From positions 1-5,924 of the forward strand of contig CAIXGT010000171.1 in the NCBI GenBank assembly GCA_903919105.1: 5,924 bases of DNA, given 5' to 3'. The position numbers were made by a program, and so were the translations under genes. Below the pieces are notes generated by a model. It did no database searches. It worked only from the letters and a program-made list of their open reading frames with translations, and was not told the DNA's origin. Each line of letters starts with the position of its first letter. Within the stretch, counting starts at the first letter, position 1. Below, piece by piece: positions 1 to 5,924 of the stretch. This DNA is from an uncultured Spartobacteria bacterium. Lineage in GTDB: Bacteria > Verrucomicrobiota > Verrucomicrobiae > Chthoniobacterales > UBA6821.

Positions 1-483
1 GACCGTCTTCTTCTCAAGGATCTTGTAATCCTCGAAGAAACGCTTCAGCACGGCAAGCCGGTGCGGCGGAAGATCATGCACATCTTTGCAGTTGTGGTAT
101 TCGGGGTCACCCACAGGAACAGCGATCACCTTGTGATCCAGTTCATCTTGGTCCTTCATAATCATGATGCCGATGGCGCGGGCCTTCACCAAGGTCAGGG
201 GATACACAGGACCACCACCAAGGACGAGGATATCGAGCGGATCGCCGTCATCGGCCAGAGTCTGGGGGATGAAGCCATAATTCGCCGGGTAATAGACGGC
301 TGAATAGAGAACACGATCCAGGCACAACATCCCGCTCTCCTTGTCCATTTCATACTTATTGGAGCTACCCATCGGGATCTCGATGATACACTGAACGATA
401 CCCTCGGGGGACTGATCTCCAGCAGACACATCGTGCCAAGGATTCGGTCCGGTCTGCTTGTAAGGTGCGGGTATTTTGGTCAT
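1..483 (-). CDS. ppa: Inorganic pyrophosphatase, family I (3' end cut by window edge)
   Basis: Cytoplasmic enzyme that hydrolyses pyrophosphate to two phosphates using Mg2+, pulling biosynthetic reactions forward. 161 residues are visible from the ATG at 483 and the frame is still open at base 1; the family is usually about 170-220 residues, so only a short C-terminus is missing. The family signature DGDPLDI is at residues 79-85. By recalled alignment with the E. coli enzyme, the other active-site residues are also present: E35 (in IIEIP), K43 and E45 (NKYE), R57, Y69 (ANYGF), D111/D116/K118 (KDQDELDHK) and Y153-K154 (FFEDYK). The catalytic set therefore looks complete. No clear Shine-Dalgarno precedes the ATG. 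It follows the channel gene by 80 nt on the same strand, so it may be read through or have its own promoter. The identification is secure. Confidence 0.97.
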   Translation of the reverse strand, partial: MTKIPAPYKQTGPNPWHDVSAGDQSPEGIVQCIIEIPMGSSNKYEMDKESGMLCLDRVLYSAVYYPANYGFIPQTLADDGDPLDILVLGGGPVYPLTLVKARAIGIMIMKDQDELDHKVIAVPVGDPEYHNCKDVHDLPPHRLAVLKRFFEDYKILEKKTV

Positions 484-563
484 AGGTATTTATTGATGGG
501 GAAGGGTTGGATAATTACAGAAGCGAAGAAGGCTTTCCAAGTCTTCTTGGAGAAAATTGCAGG
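484..563 (-). other. Spacer between channel gene and ppa with a small hairpin and a weak promoter-like match
   Basis: This 80-nt gap holds a perfect 6-bp inverted repeat (TCCAAG at 536-541, CTTGGA at 546-551) with a 4-nt loop. No T-run follows it on the minus strand, so it is not a convincing intrinsic terminator. A loose sigma70-like pair, TTGGAA (535-540) and AATTAT (511-516) with an 18-nt spacer, points towards ppa and overlaps the hairpin. Each element matches its consensus at only four of six positions. Either element could be chance. Confidence 0.25.
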
Positions 564-1337
564 TCAATCCAGCCTCTTCTGCTCCTTCTGAACAATGAAT
601 GGGGTCGCGGATTGAGTGATTTTTTTGTCCGTCTGATGAGCCAGATCTCGGATCCAGAGGTTCAGGATATAGGTCAGGACAACCGCCACATAGAACTGGC
701 CGATGATTGCTTGGGAGATAGCCAACGCCCGGGCCGGATGCGAGAACGGGACAATGTCCCCGTAACCAAGTGTCGTCTGGGTGACGAAGCTGAAATAATA
801 TAGCTCATTGAAAGTCTGTTTAAAGGGGGCAGCATTGAGCCCCTTCGCCAACTGGGTCTGAAGATCCTGAAGATGAAAAGCCGATGGATCTATTCTGGAA
901 ATCAAGGTGTAAAAGCAAGCGTAGATGGTCGCGATCCAGACATAGAGATTGCAGGCACCGATCACCTCGTCGAATCCGGCCCTCTTCGATCGGAGAATTT
1001 TGAGAACCCAGACTATGGCGCCGTAGACCATCATACAGAGCGCGCTCCCCTGCAGAGAAATCTCGATCGATTCACCCCAAGGTAGCGTGGCTATTCCCCA
1101 GAAATTGCGGATCGAGAGAACGCTCATCGGGATCAGAAAGCTGATCAGAGAAAGGGACGCGGTCCGTGTCCATCCGACGAAAGAGATCAACGCCATCCAG
1201 GCCACGGCAATCATCAGGAGCATCGTGAGAATCTCCGGCAGATAATAACCGAAACAGAGGAGGCTCAACAGAATCATCCCTCCAATGAGATGCCGGCGCT
1301 CCTCCCATTTTTTCTGATGCGGGGAGTTTAACATCAT
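564..1337 (-). CDS. Potassium-channel-family membrane protein (Ion_trans_2-type pore)
   Basis: Predicted inner-membrane cation channel of 257 residues. The pore segment YYFSFVTQTTLGYGD (residues 180-194) carries the K+ selectivity-filter signature TLGYGD (189-194), a common variant of TVGYGD. It is followed by an inner helix at about 203-228. Five hydrophobic segments precede it (about 17-33, 35-55, 60-80, 94-113 and 127-148), giving a six-helix layout. No regularly spaced Arg/Lys run is seen in the fourth segment, so voltage sensing is not supported. The layout resembles bacterial 'potassium channel family' proteins with a DP-S/G-F motif before the pore (here DPSAF, 150-154). No RCK/TrkA-N nucleotide-binding domain follows; the tail is only about 29 polar residues. 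Two ATGs are adjacent (1337 and 1334). The first lies 2 nt after the TPM stop codon, with a GGGG stretch about 8 nt upstream, which suggests translational coupling. Substrate is inferred from the filter only. Confidence 0.88.
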   Translation of the reverse strand: MMLNSPHQKKWEERRHLIGGMILLSLLCFGYYLPEILTMLLMIAVAWMALISFVGWTRTASLSLISFLIPMSVLSIRNFWGIATLPWGESIEISLQGSALCMMVYGAIVWVLKILRSKRAGFDEVIGACNLYVWIATIYACFYTLISRIDPSAFHLQDLQTQLAKGLNAAPFKQTFNELYYFSFVTQTTLGYGDIVPFSHPARALAISQAIIGQFYVAVVLTYILNLWIRDLAHQTDKKITQSATPFIVQKEQKRLD

Positions 1338-1339
1338 GG

Positions 1340-2131
1340 TTACCAGTCCCCGCCGCCGCCGCCCCCGCCACTGTCACCTCCGCCACCGGAAAATCCACCG
1401 CTATCTCCTCCGCCCCCGCCTTCACCCCGTCCCCCACCAAAACCACTTCCCATGCCTCCAAGGAAGAAGCCCGTAGCAGCAGCAGAACCGACACCCATTC
1501 CACCGCCAGATCTCGGTCCGACATCACGGCGGTTCCGGCCAGTAATAACTAGAACAAGCATCACCAGCAGGAAGAAACCGAGCGGGGAAAAGAGAAAATC
1601 CTTCAGCGTCGTGGGCTTTCCGTTGGCATGACTACTTCCCTTATACTCCCCCTTAGTTGCCTGCATCACCGCCGTGATTCCCGAGGCAAGACCGGCACCG
1701 AAGTTCCCGGCACGGAAAGCAGGTGCCATTGTCTCCCTTACGATTCTGGTGCACAGCACATCGGGCATCGCACCCTCCAAGCCATACCCGGTCTGGATCC
1801 AGGCCTTGTGGTTCTGGGTACAAATGATGATCAGTACTCCATTGGAGGTTTTTTTCTGACCAATATGCCAGGCCGAGTAAAACTGCTGCGCATATTCCTC
1901 AATGGATTGCCCATCGGCCAGCTTGGGGTAAACCACCGCCACGATCTGATTCGAGGTCTGCTTCTCGAATGCTGCGAGCCGCTGATTAAGCTGTGAAAGC
2001 AAGCCCGGTGCGATCACCCCGGCCTCATCCGTGACATACTGCGTCGGCACCGGAGGAAGCGCCTCAGCCGATACCTTCCCTAATCCGATCCCAAGCAGGA
2101 ATAGCAGACCGAGGAGAAGGTTTCTCAGCAT
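1340..2131 (-). CDS. TPM-domain (YgcG-like) membrane protein with glycine-rich tail
   Basis: 263 residues from the ATG at 2131. The frame continues to a TTG at 2176, but that start would overlap lemA by 35 nt and put a charged stretch before the signal peptide, so the ATG is preferred. Residues 1-22 look like a Sec signal peptide (hydrophobic core LLLGLLFLLGIGLG, likely cleavage after VSA). The TPM domain spans about 31-160, with typical blocks YVTDEAGVI (32-40), SIEEYAQQFYSAWHIG (76-91), NGVLIII (97-103) and GYGLEGAMPD (115-124). A transmembrane helix at about 181-197 is followed by basic residues and a 60-residue Gly/Ser tail ending in GGDW, as is common in this family. The TPM domain would therefore be extracytoplasmic and the glycine tail cytoplasmic. 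TPM domains include a plastid photosystem II repair protein with reported phosphatase activity, but the bacterial role is unsettled. It starts 10 nt after lemA, the usual partner; no good Shine-Dalgarno is visible. Confidence 0.92.
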   Translation of the reverse strand: MLRNLLLGLLFLLGIGLGKVSAEALPPVPTQYVTDEAGVIAPGLLSQLNQRLAAFEKQTSNQIVAVVYPKLADGQSIEEYAQQFYSAWHIGQKKTSNGVLIIICTQNHKAWIQTGYGLEGAMPDVLCTRIVRETMAPAFRAGNFGAGLASGITAVMQATKGEYKGSSHANGKPTTLKDFLFSPLGFFLLVMLVLVITGRNRRDVGPRSGGGMGVGSAAATGFFLGGMGSGFGGGRGEGGGGGDSGGFSGGGGDSGGGGGGGDW

Positions 2132-2141
2132 GAGGATCAAA

Positions 2142-2759
2142 TTACTTTGCCGGTGTCGGAGCGGCACTAAAATCAAACCTCACAGCGGGTGGCGTTTCGG
2201 CACCTGCAGTAGCCTGGAAGTAGGGCTTCTGCTGGAAGCCAAGCATTCCGGCAAAGAGAACCGTCGGGAACGTGCGGATCTTAGTATTGTAGGCCTGCAC
2301 GGCGCTGTTGAACCGGCCGCGTTCGACGGAGATGCGATTCTCCGTCCCCTCAAGCTGGGCCTGCAGGTCGCGGAAGTTGGCAGTCGCCTTCAGGTCAGGG
2401 TAATTCTCCGCCACCACAAGGAGGCGTGAGAGGGCGGAACCGAGCTGACCTTGGGCCTGTTGGAACTGGGCCAACTGCGCAGGATCGGTGGGTGCCTGAT
2501 TCTGGTTGATCTGGACTTTACCGACAGAGGCACGCGCCTCGGTGACCTGAACAATCGTTGACTTCTCGAAGTTGGCAGCTCCCTGCACAGTCTGAACCAG
2601 ATTCGGAATCAGGTCTGCCCTGCGCTGATAGACATTCTGAACCTGAGCCCACGAGGCATCGACAGCCTGCGAGTTGCCGACAAGGCCGTTGTATGTGCCG
2701 ACGGCACCTAGAATCAGAAGGACGATGACACCGAGGATGATGAGGAGTGTTTTGTTCAT
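2142..2759 (-). CDS. lemA: LemA family protein
   Basis: 205-residue membrane-anchored protein of the LemA family, close to the usual length of about 180-200. An N-terminal hydrophobic helix (residues 4-21) acts as the membrane anchor. It is followed by YNGLV (23-27) and the helical LemA domain, with the hallmark RRADLIPNLV (46-55) and the long block YPDLKA...LEGTENRISVERGRFN...YNTKIRTFP (120-165). The last 25 or so residues (about 180-205) are Pro/Ala-rich and probably disordered. LemA proteins are helical-bundle proteins found in many bacteria without an agreed biochemical role. The adjacent TPM gene (10 nt downstream) is a frequent companion, so the two probably act together at the envelope. 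The ATG at 2759 is the only sensible start, but the sequence before it is C-rich repeat with no Shine-Dalgarno. Confidence 0.95.
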   Translation of the reverse strand: MNKTLLIILGVIVLLILGAVGTYNGLVGNSQAVDASWAQVQNVYQRRADLIPNLVQTVQGAANFEKSTIVQVTEARASVGKVQINQNQAPTDPAQLAQFQQAQGQLGSALSRLLVVAENYPDLKATANFRDLQAQLEGTENRISVERGRFNSAVQAYNTKIRTFPTVLFAGMLGFQQKPYFQATAGAETPPAVRFDFSAAPTPAK

Positions 2760-2764
2760 GGGAT

Positions 2765-2799
2765 GATTGGCTATGGGTGATAGGGAATTGGTTATGGGT
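2765..2799. repeat. Degenerate heptamer tandem repeat, ACCCATA-type (minus-strand sense)
   Basis: Five in-phase 7-bp units on the plus strand: GATTGGC, TATGGGT, GATAGGG, AATTGGT and TATGGGT, with consensus NATNGGN. The third and fourth bases vary, while AT and GG keep strict 7-bp phase. The tract lies immediately upstream of the lemA start, taking up the place where a ribosome-binding site would be expected. A further similar unit (CATGGGA, 2757-2763) overlaps the lemA start codon but is one base out of phase. Confidence 0.6.
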
Positions 2800-2813
2800 T
2801 TTTGTGTGCTGAA

Positions 2814-2841
2814 ATTACTCAGGTTTCAAGTTTCAGACTTC
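2814..2841. repeat. Degenerate heptamer tandem repeat, GAAACTT-type (minus-strand sense)
   Basis: Plus-strand units AGGTTTC (2821-2827), AAGTTTC (2828-2834) and AGACTTC (2835-2841) follow one another in exact 7-bp phase, with a weaker fourth unit ATTACTC at 2814-2820. On the minus strand they read GAAGTCT, GAAACTT, GAAACCT and GAGTAAT. The tract begins 5 nt after the leuA stop codon and uses a different unit sequence from the adjacent tract at 2765-2799. Confidence 0.55.
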
Positions 2842-2846
2842 ATGTT

Positions 2847-4400
2847 TTAAACTCTTGGCATATCGACGCCTGGTGCGGTCTGCTGCATCACGAGCACGCG
2901 GTTGATCGCGTTCACATAGGCACGAGCGGAGGCCTCGATCACATCGGTGGAGGCTCCCTTGCCGGTGATGAGTCGCCCATCTCCAAAATCGACTTTCAGT
3001 GTAACCTCACCAAGGGCGTCCTGGCCCTCGGTGACCGCCTCGACGAGATAGACGGCTAGGTGACCGGTCTTCTTCACGATGCGGTCGATCGCCTTCATGG
3101 CCGCATCGACAGCACCATTACCGGGGCTCGCTTCCTCAAGAGTCCCCCCGTTATGGCGCAGCTTGACGGTAGCTGTGGGAACAGTGCTTCCACCGCAGAC
3201 AACATAGAGAGATTCGAGCGCATAGGCACCCGTCTCTCCGGCAACGGCATCTCCCGCAAGAGCGACCAGATCATCGTCGTAGACAAATTTCTTCTTGTCC
3301 CCAAGCTCCTTGAAGCGCGTGAAGATCGGAACGATCTCGGCCTCCGTGAGAGTCAAGCCCAGTTGCTCAAGACGGGCCACCATGGCATGGCGACCGCTGT
3401 GCTTCGTGAGAGGTAGATCAGTGCCACCCCAACCGACATCGCGCGGATCCATGATCTCATAGGTTTCACGCATCTTCAGGATGCCGTCTTGGTGGATTCC
3501 TGATCCATGGGCGAAGGCATTCTCGCCTATGATCGCCTTGCTGCGGGCCACTTGAAGTCCGCTCAGGCGGCTGATCAGACGGGAAGTCTTGAGGATCTCC
3601 TTGGTGGCTATCCCCGTGAAGAGTCCGTCATAGACATCGGGGCGCGTCTTGATGGCCATGACCACTTCCTCGAGGGCAGCATTGCCGGCACGCTCGCCGA
3701 TGCCATTGAAGGTTCCCTCGACTTGGCGGGCTCCGGCTTGGACCGCTGCCAGAGAGTTAGCCACCGCCATGCCAAGATCGTCGTGGCAATGGACACTGAT
3801 GACCGCTTTCTCAATGTCGCGAACATGCTTGCGCAAATAGGTGATCAGATCGGCGTATTGGCCCGGCATAGCGTAGCCGACCGTGTCGGGAATGTTCACC
3901 GTGGTGGCTCCAGCCTCGATGGCAGCCTGAACGACCTCAGCCAGGAATTCCGGCTCGGTCCTAGAGGCATCCTCGGGCGAGAACTCCACATCAGAGACCA
4001 TCGATTTGGCCTGACTCACTCCCTCGACGGCTAGTCGGATGATTTCCTCATTGGCCTTCTTGAGCTTGTGCTCGCGGTGGATCTTGGAGGTGGCTAGGAA
4101 GACATGGATGCGGGCACGGTCACCCGCTGGAAGCAGGGCACGTCCTGCGGCATCGATATCCTTGGGAACACAGCGTGCAAGCCCGGCGATCACCGGTCCC
4201 TCGATCTCGCCGGCAATAATCTTCACGGCCTCGAAGTCTCCGTCGCTGATCACGGGGAATCCCGCCTCGATGATGTCGACCTTCAGGCGCGCAAGTTGGC
4301 GGGCGATCTCCAGCTTCTCGCGCAGGTTCATGGAGGCGCCAGGGCACTGCTCGCCGTCGCGGAGTGTCGTGTCGAAAATCAGGACTCGATCGTTGTTCAT
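2847..4400 (-). CDS. leuA: 2-isopropylmalate synthase
   Basis: Condenses acetyl-CoA with 2-oxoisovalerate to 2-isopropylmalate, the committed step of leucine synthesis (EC 2.3.3.13), in the cytoplasm. 517 residues from the ATG at 4400, matching the usual length of about 515-525. A TTG at 4457 would add 19 residues, but the protein aligns with the family from [18 protein letters not shown], so the ATG is preferred. The TIM-barrel domain carries both family signatures: LRDGEQ...K (13-29, metal/substrate site R14, D15) and [14 protein letters not shown] (201-214, metal ligands H204 and H206). NGIGERAGN (232-240), HGSGIHQDG (298-306) and KHSGRHA (333-339) follow. A complete C-terminal LeuA dimer/allosteric domain (about 372-505, with [20 protein letters not shown]) indicates leucine feedback inhibition and argues against citramalate or homocitrate synthase lacking it. 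No leuB, leuC or leuD is nearby. The upstream gap holds a possible leucine leader peptide and strong hairpins. Confidence 0.97.
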   Translation of the reverse strand: MNNDRVLIFDTTLRDGEQCPGASMNLREKLEIARQLARLKVDIIEAGFPVISDGDFEAVKIIAGEIEGPVIAGLARCVPKDIDAAGRALLPAGDRARIHVFLATSKIHREHKLKKANEEIIRLAVEGVSQAKSMVSDVEFSPEDASRTEPEFLAEVVQAAIEAGATTVNIPDTVGYAMPGQYADLITYLRKHVRDIEKAVISVHCHDDLGMAVANSLAAVQAGARQVEGTFNGIGERAGNAALEEVVMAIKTRPDVYDGLFTGIATKEILKTSRLISRLSGLQVARSKAIIGENAFAHGSGIHQDGILKMRETYEIMDPRDVGWGGTDLPLTKHSGRHAMVARLEQLGLTLTEAEIVPIFTRFKELGDKKKFVYDDDLVALAGDAVAGETGAYALESLYVVCGGSTVPTATVKLRHNGGTLEEASPGNGAVDAAMKAIDRIVKKTGHLAVYLVEAVTEGQDALGEVTLKVDFGDGRLITGKGASTDVIEASARAYVNAINRVLVMQQTAPGVDMPRV

Positions 4401-4408
4401 GTGAAAGG

Positions 4409-4442
4409 GATCCGGAACGACCGGATCATGGGCCGCTCCGGA
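4409..4442 (-). promoter_or_regulatory. Competing RNA hairpins between leader ORF and leuA (candidate attenuator)
   Basis: On the minus strand, 12 consecutive pairs (10 Watson-Crick, 2 G-U) can form between 4442-4431 (TCCGGAGCGGCC) and 4422-4411 (GGTCGTTCCGGA), leaving an 8-nt loop. The 5' arm starts 4 nt after the leader stop codon. A mutually exclusive perfect 7-bp hairpin pairs 4427-4421 (GATCCGG) with 4415-4409 (CCGGATC) around a 5-nt loop and ends 8 nt before the leuA ATG. A ribosome terminating on the leader would cover the 5' arm of the long hairpin, whereas one stalled at the Leu codons would leave it free. A T5 run precedes rather than follows the stem, so this is not a standard intrinsic terminator. 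Both structures hide the GGA nearest leuA, so control of translation is possible. The direction of regulation cannot be read from sequence. Confidence 0.5.
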
Positions 4443-4446
4443 AAAA

Positions 4447-4512
4447 TTAGAGGGCAAGAAGCAGCAGAGCGCCAGCGCGGACTGCGCAAGGGATGGGATG
4501 AGCCCTATTCAT
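4447..4512 (-). CDS. Putative leucine-rich leader peptide upstream of leuA
   Basis: A 21-codon ORF (ATG at 4510-4512, TAA at 4447-4449) lies 46 nt before the leuA ATG. It begins MNRAHPIP and ends GALLLLAL; the last six codons are CTG CTG CTT CTT GCC CTC, so five of six are leucine. A short Leu-run ORF directly before leuA followed by competing hairpins is the known design of leucine-operon leader peptides (leuL) in proteobacteria. Upstream in frame a TAG blocks any longer ORF with another ATG. Weaknesses: no Shine-Dalgarno is visible, the start codon sits in the loop of a small hairpin, and a hydrophobic Leu/Ala run can arise by chance in GC-rich DNA. The role is inferred from position and composition only. 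Confidence 0.5.
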   Translation of the reverse strand: MNRAHPIPCAVRAGALLLLAL

Positions 4513-4521
4513 TGGGCTAAT
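4498..4521 (-). other. Small inverted repeat around the leader-ORF start codon
   Basis: AGCCC (4501-4505) and GGGCT (4514-4518) form a 5-bp stem with an 8-nt loop that contains the start codon of the putative leader ORF. Two further A-T pairs lie beyond one mismatch. It lies 38 nt after the stop codon of the MCE gene. No T-run follows on the minus strand, so it is a poor terminator. It could be a first hairpin (arm 1:2) of an attenuator or chance. Confidence 0.25.
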
Positions 4522-4559
4522 GTTGCCACACTGCAGCTACCTTTGCAAATCGTTGCTGA

Positions 4560-5924
4560 TCATTTGGCAAGAGGGATGTCGGGCATCCATTGAAGCCAAT
4601 CCTTCTTGGGAGAGTTAAAGAGAGAATAGACATGGCCGGGTTTCACCGGATCCCCCATAGCCACCCCCTCGGGAGTTGCAAAATCGATGCATGTCAGCGC
4701 GCTCGACTCGAGTGCCGGCGCACGCACATTAAGAGAAATCAGACCACCAGAAATATTCACTCCGCTGGAATCCCAGAATCGGCTGTTCTCATGGAGCAAG
4801 GGAGCATACTGATTGTCGATCGTGAGCGTCAGGCTGATATTCTGACCATCCGAGGAGAGCGCTTTTTTGATGACTCTTCCCACGGTGATCCCCCTGTAGT
4901 GGACTTCCGAACCGACGCCGATCTTCGTGGAGGGAGAGTTCAAAACAACCCTGAATCCGGGATCTCCCGGCTGGATGAGGGCTGCCTGCTCCTGTGAAAT
5001 ACCTTTGAAACGTTCCATGGCGGGCCCGTTTGCTCCCGGGATGCAATCGATATAGATGCCGCTCACCAGAGTTTCTAGGCCGGAAACTTTCTGAAGCGAA
5101 ATAACGGGCCGAGTCACGGAGAAGACCGATCCTCTACTCCTGAGGTTTTCGTATCCCGGCACCAACCTTGCAGTCACGATGGCCTTTCCAGCGGCGGCTT
5201 CCACCTTATCCACAATTCCAACGGGCACTCCCAAGTAGCGCAACTGAGTTTCACCGGGCAGAATTCCTTGGGCGTTGTTAAATTCCAAAATGATCGGCGC
5301 GGAGTTGGCGCGTGCCACAATTGCATTGGAATAAAGCTGGAACTCAGCTCCAGTGCTGACCTGATCCCCCATATCTCCGAAAAAGTCAAAATTGATGGCG
5401 CCGAAGAGCAATGTCTTTAGTCCTGAAAAATCGATTTTTAAAACGCCAGATCCTATTTTTACATCTGTAGGCGACATGACCCAGAACCTCGCGTTGACCC
5501 TCAAAAGATCCTCATACTGATCGTCGATCAGGACATCAAGATAGGGGATCTTGTGATCATCCAGTCCCTTCGCTTTGACGACGCCGACATTAACCCCCCT
5601 GAAGTACACCAGCGAACTCGCCTCGAGATACGGCGCTATAGCGCCTCTTAGCCTGATCAGATCGTGTTCCTTGTTGGGAGAAACAACAGGGGCGTTTTCG
5701 GATCCTTCGAACCGATTAGAAAAGCGTCCTTCACCCATCGATGCCTGAATAGAGTTTCCGTTGATCAGGGAGTCGATACCCGAAGCTCCGCTTAGGCTGA
5801 TCACAGGCTGATCGATCCAGAACGTCGATCCCTCGCGGGCAATTCCCTCGGCGGACTTTTTCAAACGAACATGGACCTCAACCTTTTCAAGTTTTGGATC
5901 GAGATCCACCCCGTCAACCTCACC
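4560..5924 (-). CDS. PqiB/LetB-like multi-MCE-domain protein (5' end cut by window edge)
   Basis: 454 residues are visible, with the stop at 4560-4562. The frame is open through base 5924, so the N-terminus, with any membrane anchor, lies outside; a GTG at 5909 is internal. The visible part contains one partial and three full MlaD/MCE-type modules, at about residues 1-62, 85-181, 208-297 and 321-418. Each has the typical pattern of a GxxVGxV turn (YFRGVNVGVV 107-116, YLGVPVGIV 230-238, YRGITVGRV 343-351) and an 'FW/FSV...ISL...SGL..L.SG' strand block. Such proteins stack hexameric MCE rings into a tunnel that moves lipids between inner and outer membranes of Gram-negative bacteria. The protein ends soon after the last module with a roughly 30-residue Pro/Trp-containing tail, without the long C-terminal helix of PqiB. 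Total module number and PqiB versus LetB identity cannot be decided here. The leuA gene 159 nt downstream is probably a separate unit. Confidence 0.88.
   Translation of the reverse strand, partial: GEVDGVDLDPKLEKVEVHVRLKKSAEGIAREGSTFWIDQPVISLSGASGIDSLINGNSIQASMGEGRFSNRFEGSENAPVVSPNKEHDLIRLRGAIAPYLEASSLVYFRGVNVGVVKAKGLDDHKIPYLDVLIDDQYEDLLRVNARFWVMSPTDVKIGSGVLKIDFSGLKTLLFGAINFDFFGDMGDQVSTGAEFQLYSNAIVARANSAPIILEFNNAQGILPGETQLRYLGVPVGIVDKVEAAAGKAIVTARLVPGYENLRSRGSVFSVTRPVISLQKVSGLETLVSGIYIDCIPGANGPAMERFKGISQEQAALIQPGDPGFRVVLNSPSTKIGVGSEVHYRGITVGRVIKKALSSDGQNISLTLTIDNQYAPLLHENSRFWDSSGVNISGGLISLNVRAPALESSALTCIDFATPEGVAMGDPVKPGHVYSLFNSPKKDWLQWMPDIPLAK

Noticed and set aside
195..431. 78-codon minus-strand frame within ppa
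   Set aside because: The ppa frame contains all catalytic motifs here; this is a shadow frame.
536..551. Hairpin after the channel gene as an intrinsic terminator
   Set aside because: Only 6 bp with modest GC and no T-run downstream on the minus strand.
1072..1527. 151-codon minus-strand frame overlapping the TPM and channel genes
   Set aside because: Runs out of frame through the TPM glycine-rich tail and the channel N-terminus, both of which are recognisable families in another frame.
2801..2829. Promoter for lemA (TTGAAA at 2824-2829 with CACAAA at 2801-2806, 17-nt spacer)
   Set aside because: Good -35 but a poor -10, and the TTGAAA is simply part of the heptamer repeat.
3507..4034. 175-codon plus-strand open frame opposite leuA
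   Set aside because: Fully antisense to conserved leuA catalytic-domain sequence; no family features.
4409..4446. Rho-independent terminator reading on the plus strand
   Set aside because: On the plus strand the hairpin is followed by A5, not T5, and no plus-strand gene ends here.
4104..4520. 138-codon plus-strand open frame across the leuA 5' end and leader
   Set aside because: It lies mostly antisense to well-supported leuA codons, has no recognisable domain, and is a by-product of the GC-rich coding strand.
4520..4548. Sigma70-like promoter before the leader ORF (TTGCAA at 4543-4548, 17-nt spacer, CAACAT at 4520-4525)
   Set aside because: The -10 element matches only three of six consensus positions; too weak to list as a feature.

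Overview
This window looks like ordinary chromosomal DNA of a Gram-negative bacterium. Every supported gene lies on the minus strand, so the text below follows the genes from high to low coordinates. The multi-domain MCE protein implies an outer membrane. The overall flavour of the proteins (LeuA, LemA/TPM, soluble pyrophosphatase) together with short heptamer-repeat spacers suggests a member of the Verrucomicrobiota/PVC group. That placement is a low-confidence guess from memory, with no marker gene to confirm it. No phage, transposon, CRISPR, tRNA or rRNA was seen.

Layout: the window opens at its right end inside a PqiB/LetB-like MCE protein (4560-5924, N-terminus missing). A 159-nt gap follows, then leuA (2-isopropylmalate synthase, 2847-4400). 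An 87-nt spacer built largely from two kinds of degenerate 7-bp tandem repeat separates leuA from a tight three-gene block: lemA (2142-2759), a TPM-domain membrane protein with a glycine-rich tail (1340-2131), and a six-helix potassium-channel-like protein (564-1337). An 80-nt spacer leads to ppa, inorganic pyrophosphatase (1-483, C-terminus cut by the window edge).

The most interesting region is the leuA leader. The minus strand encodes a 21-codon ORF (4447-4512) whose last six codons are Leu-Leu-Leu-Leu-Ala-Leu. Its stop codon is followed at once by a 12-bp hairpin (4411-4442), which competes with a 7-bp hairpin (4409-4427) lying directly before the leuA ATG. This has the layout of a leucine-responsive attenuator, although no U-tract follows either hairpin. 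Control at translation initiation, or chance, remain open.

Functionally, LeuA commits carbon to leucine and Ppa removes pyrophosphate. The MCE protein probably forms part of a periplasm-spanning lipid conduit. LemA, the TPM protein and the channel are likely co-expressed inner-membrane or envelope proteins; LemA/TPM pairs are common, but their joint function is not settled.
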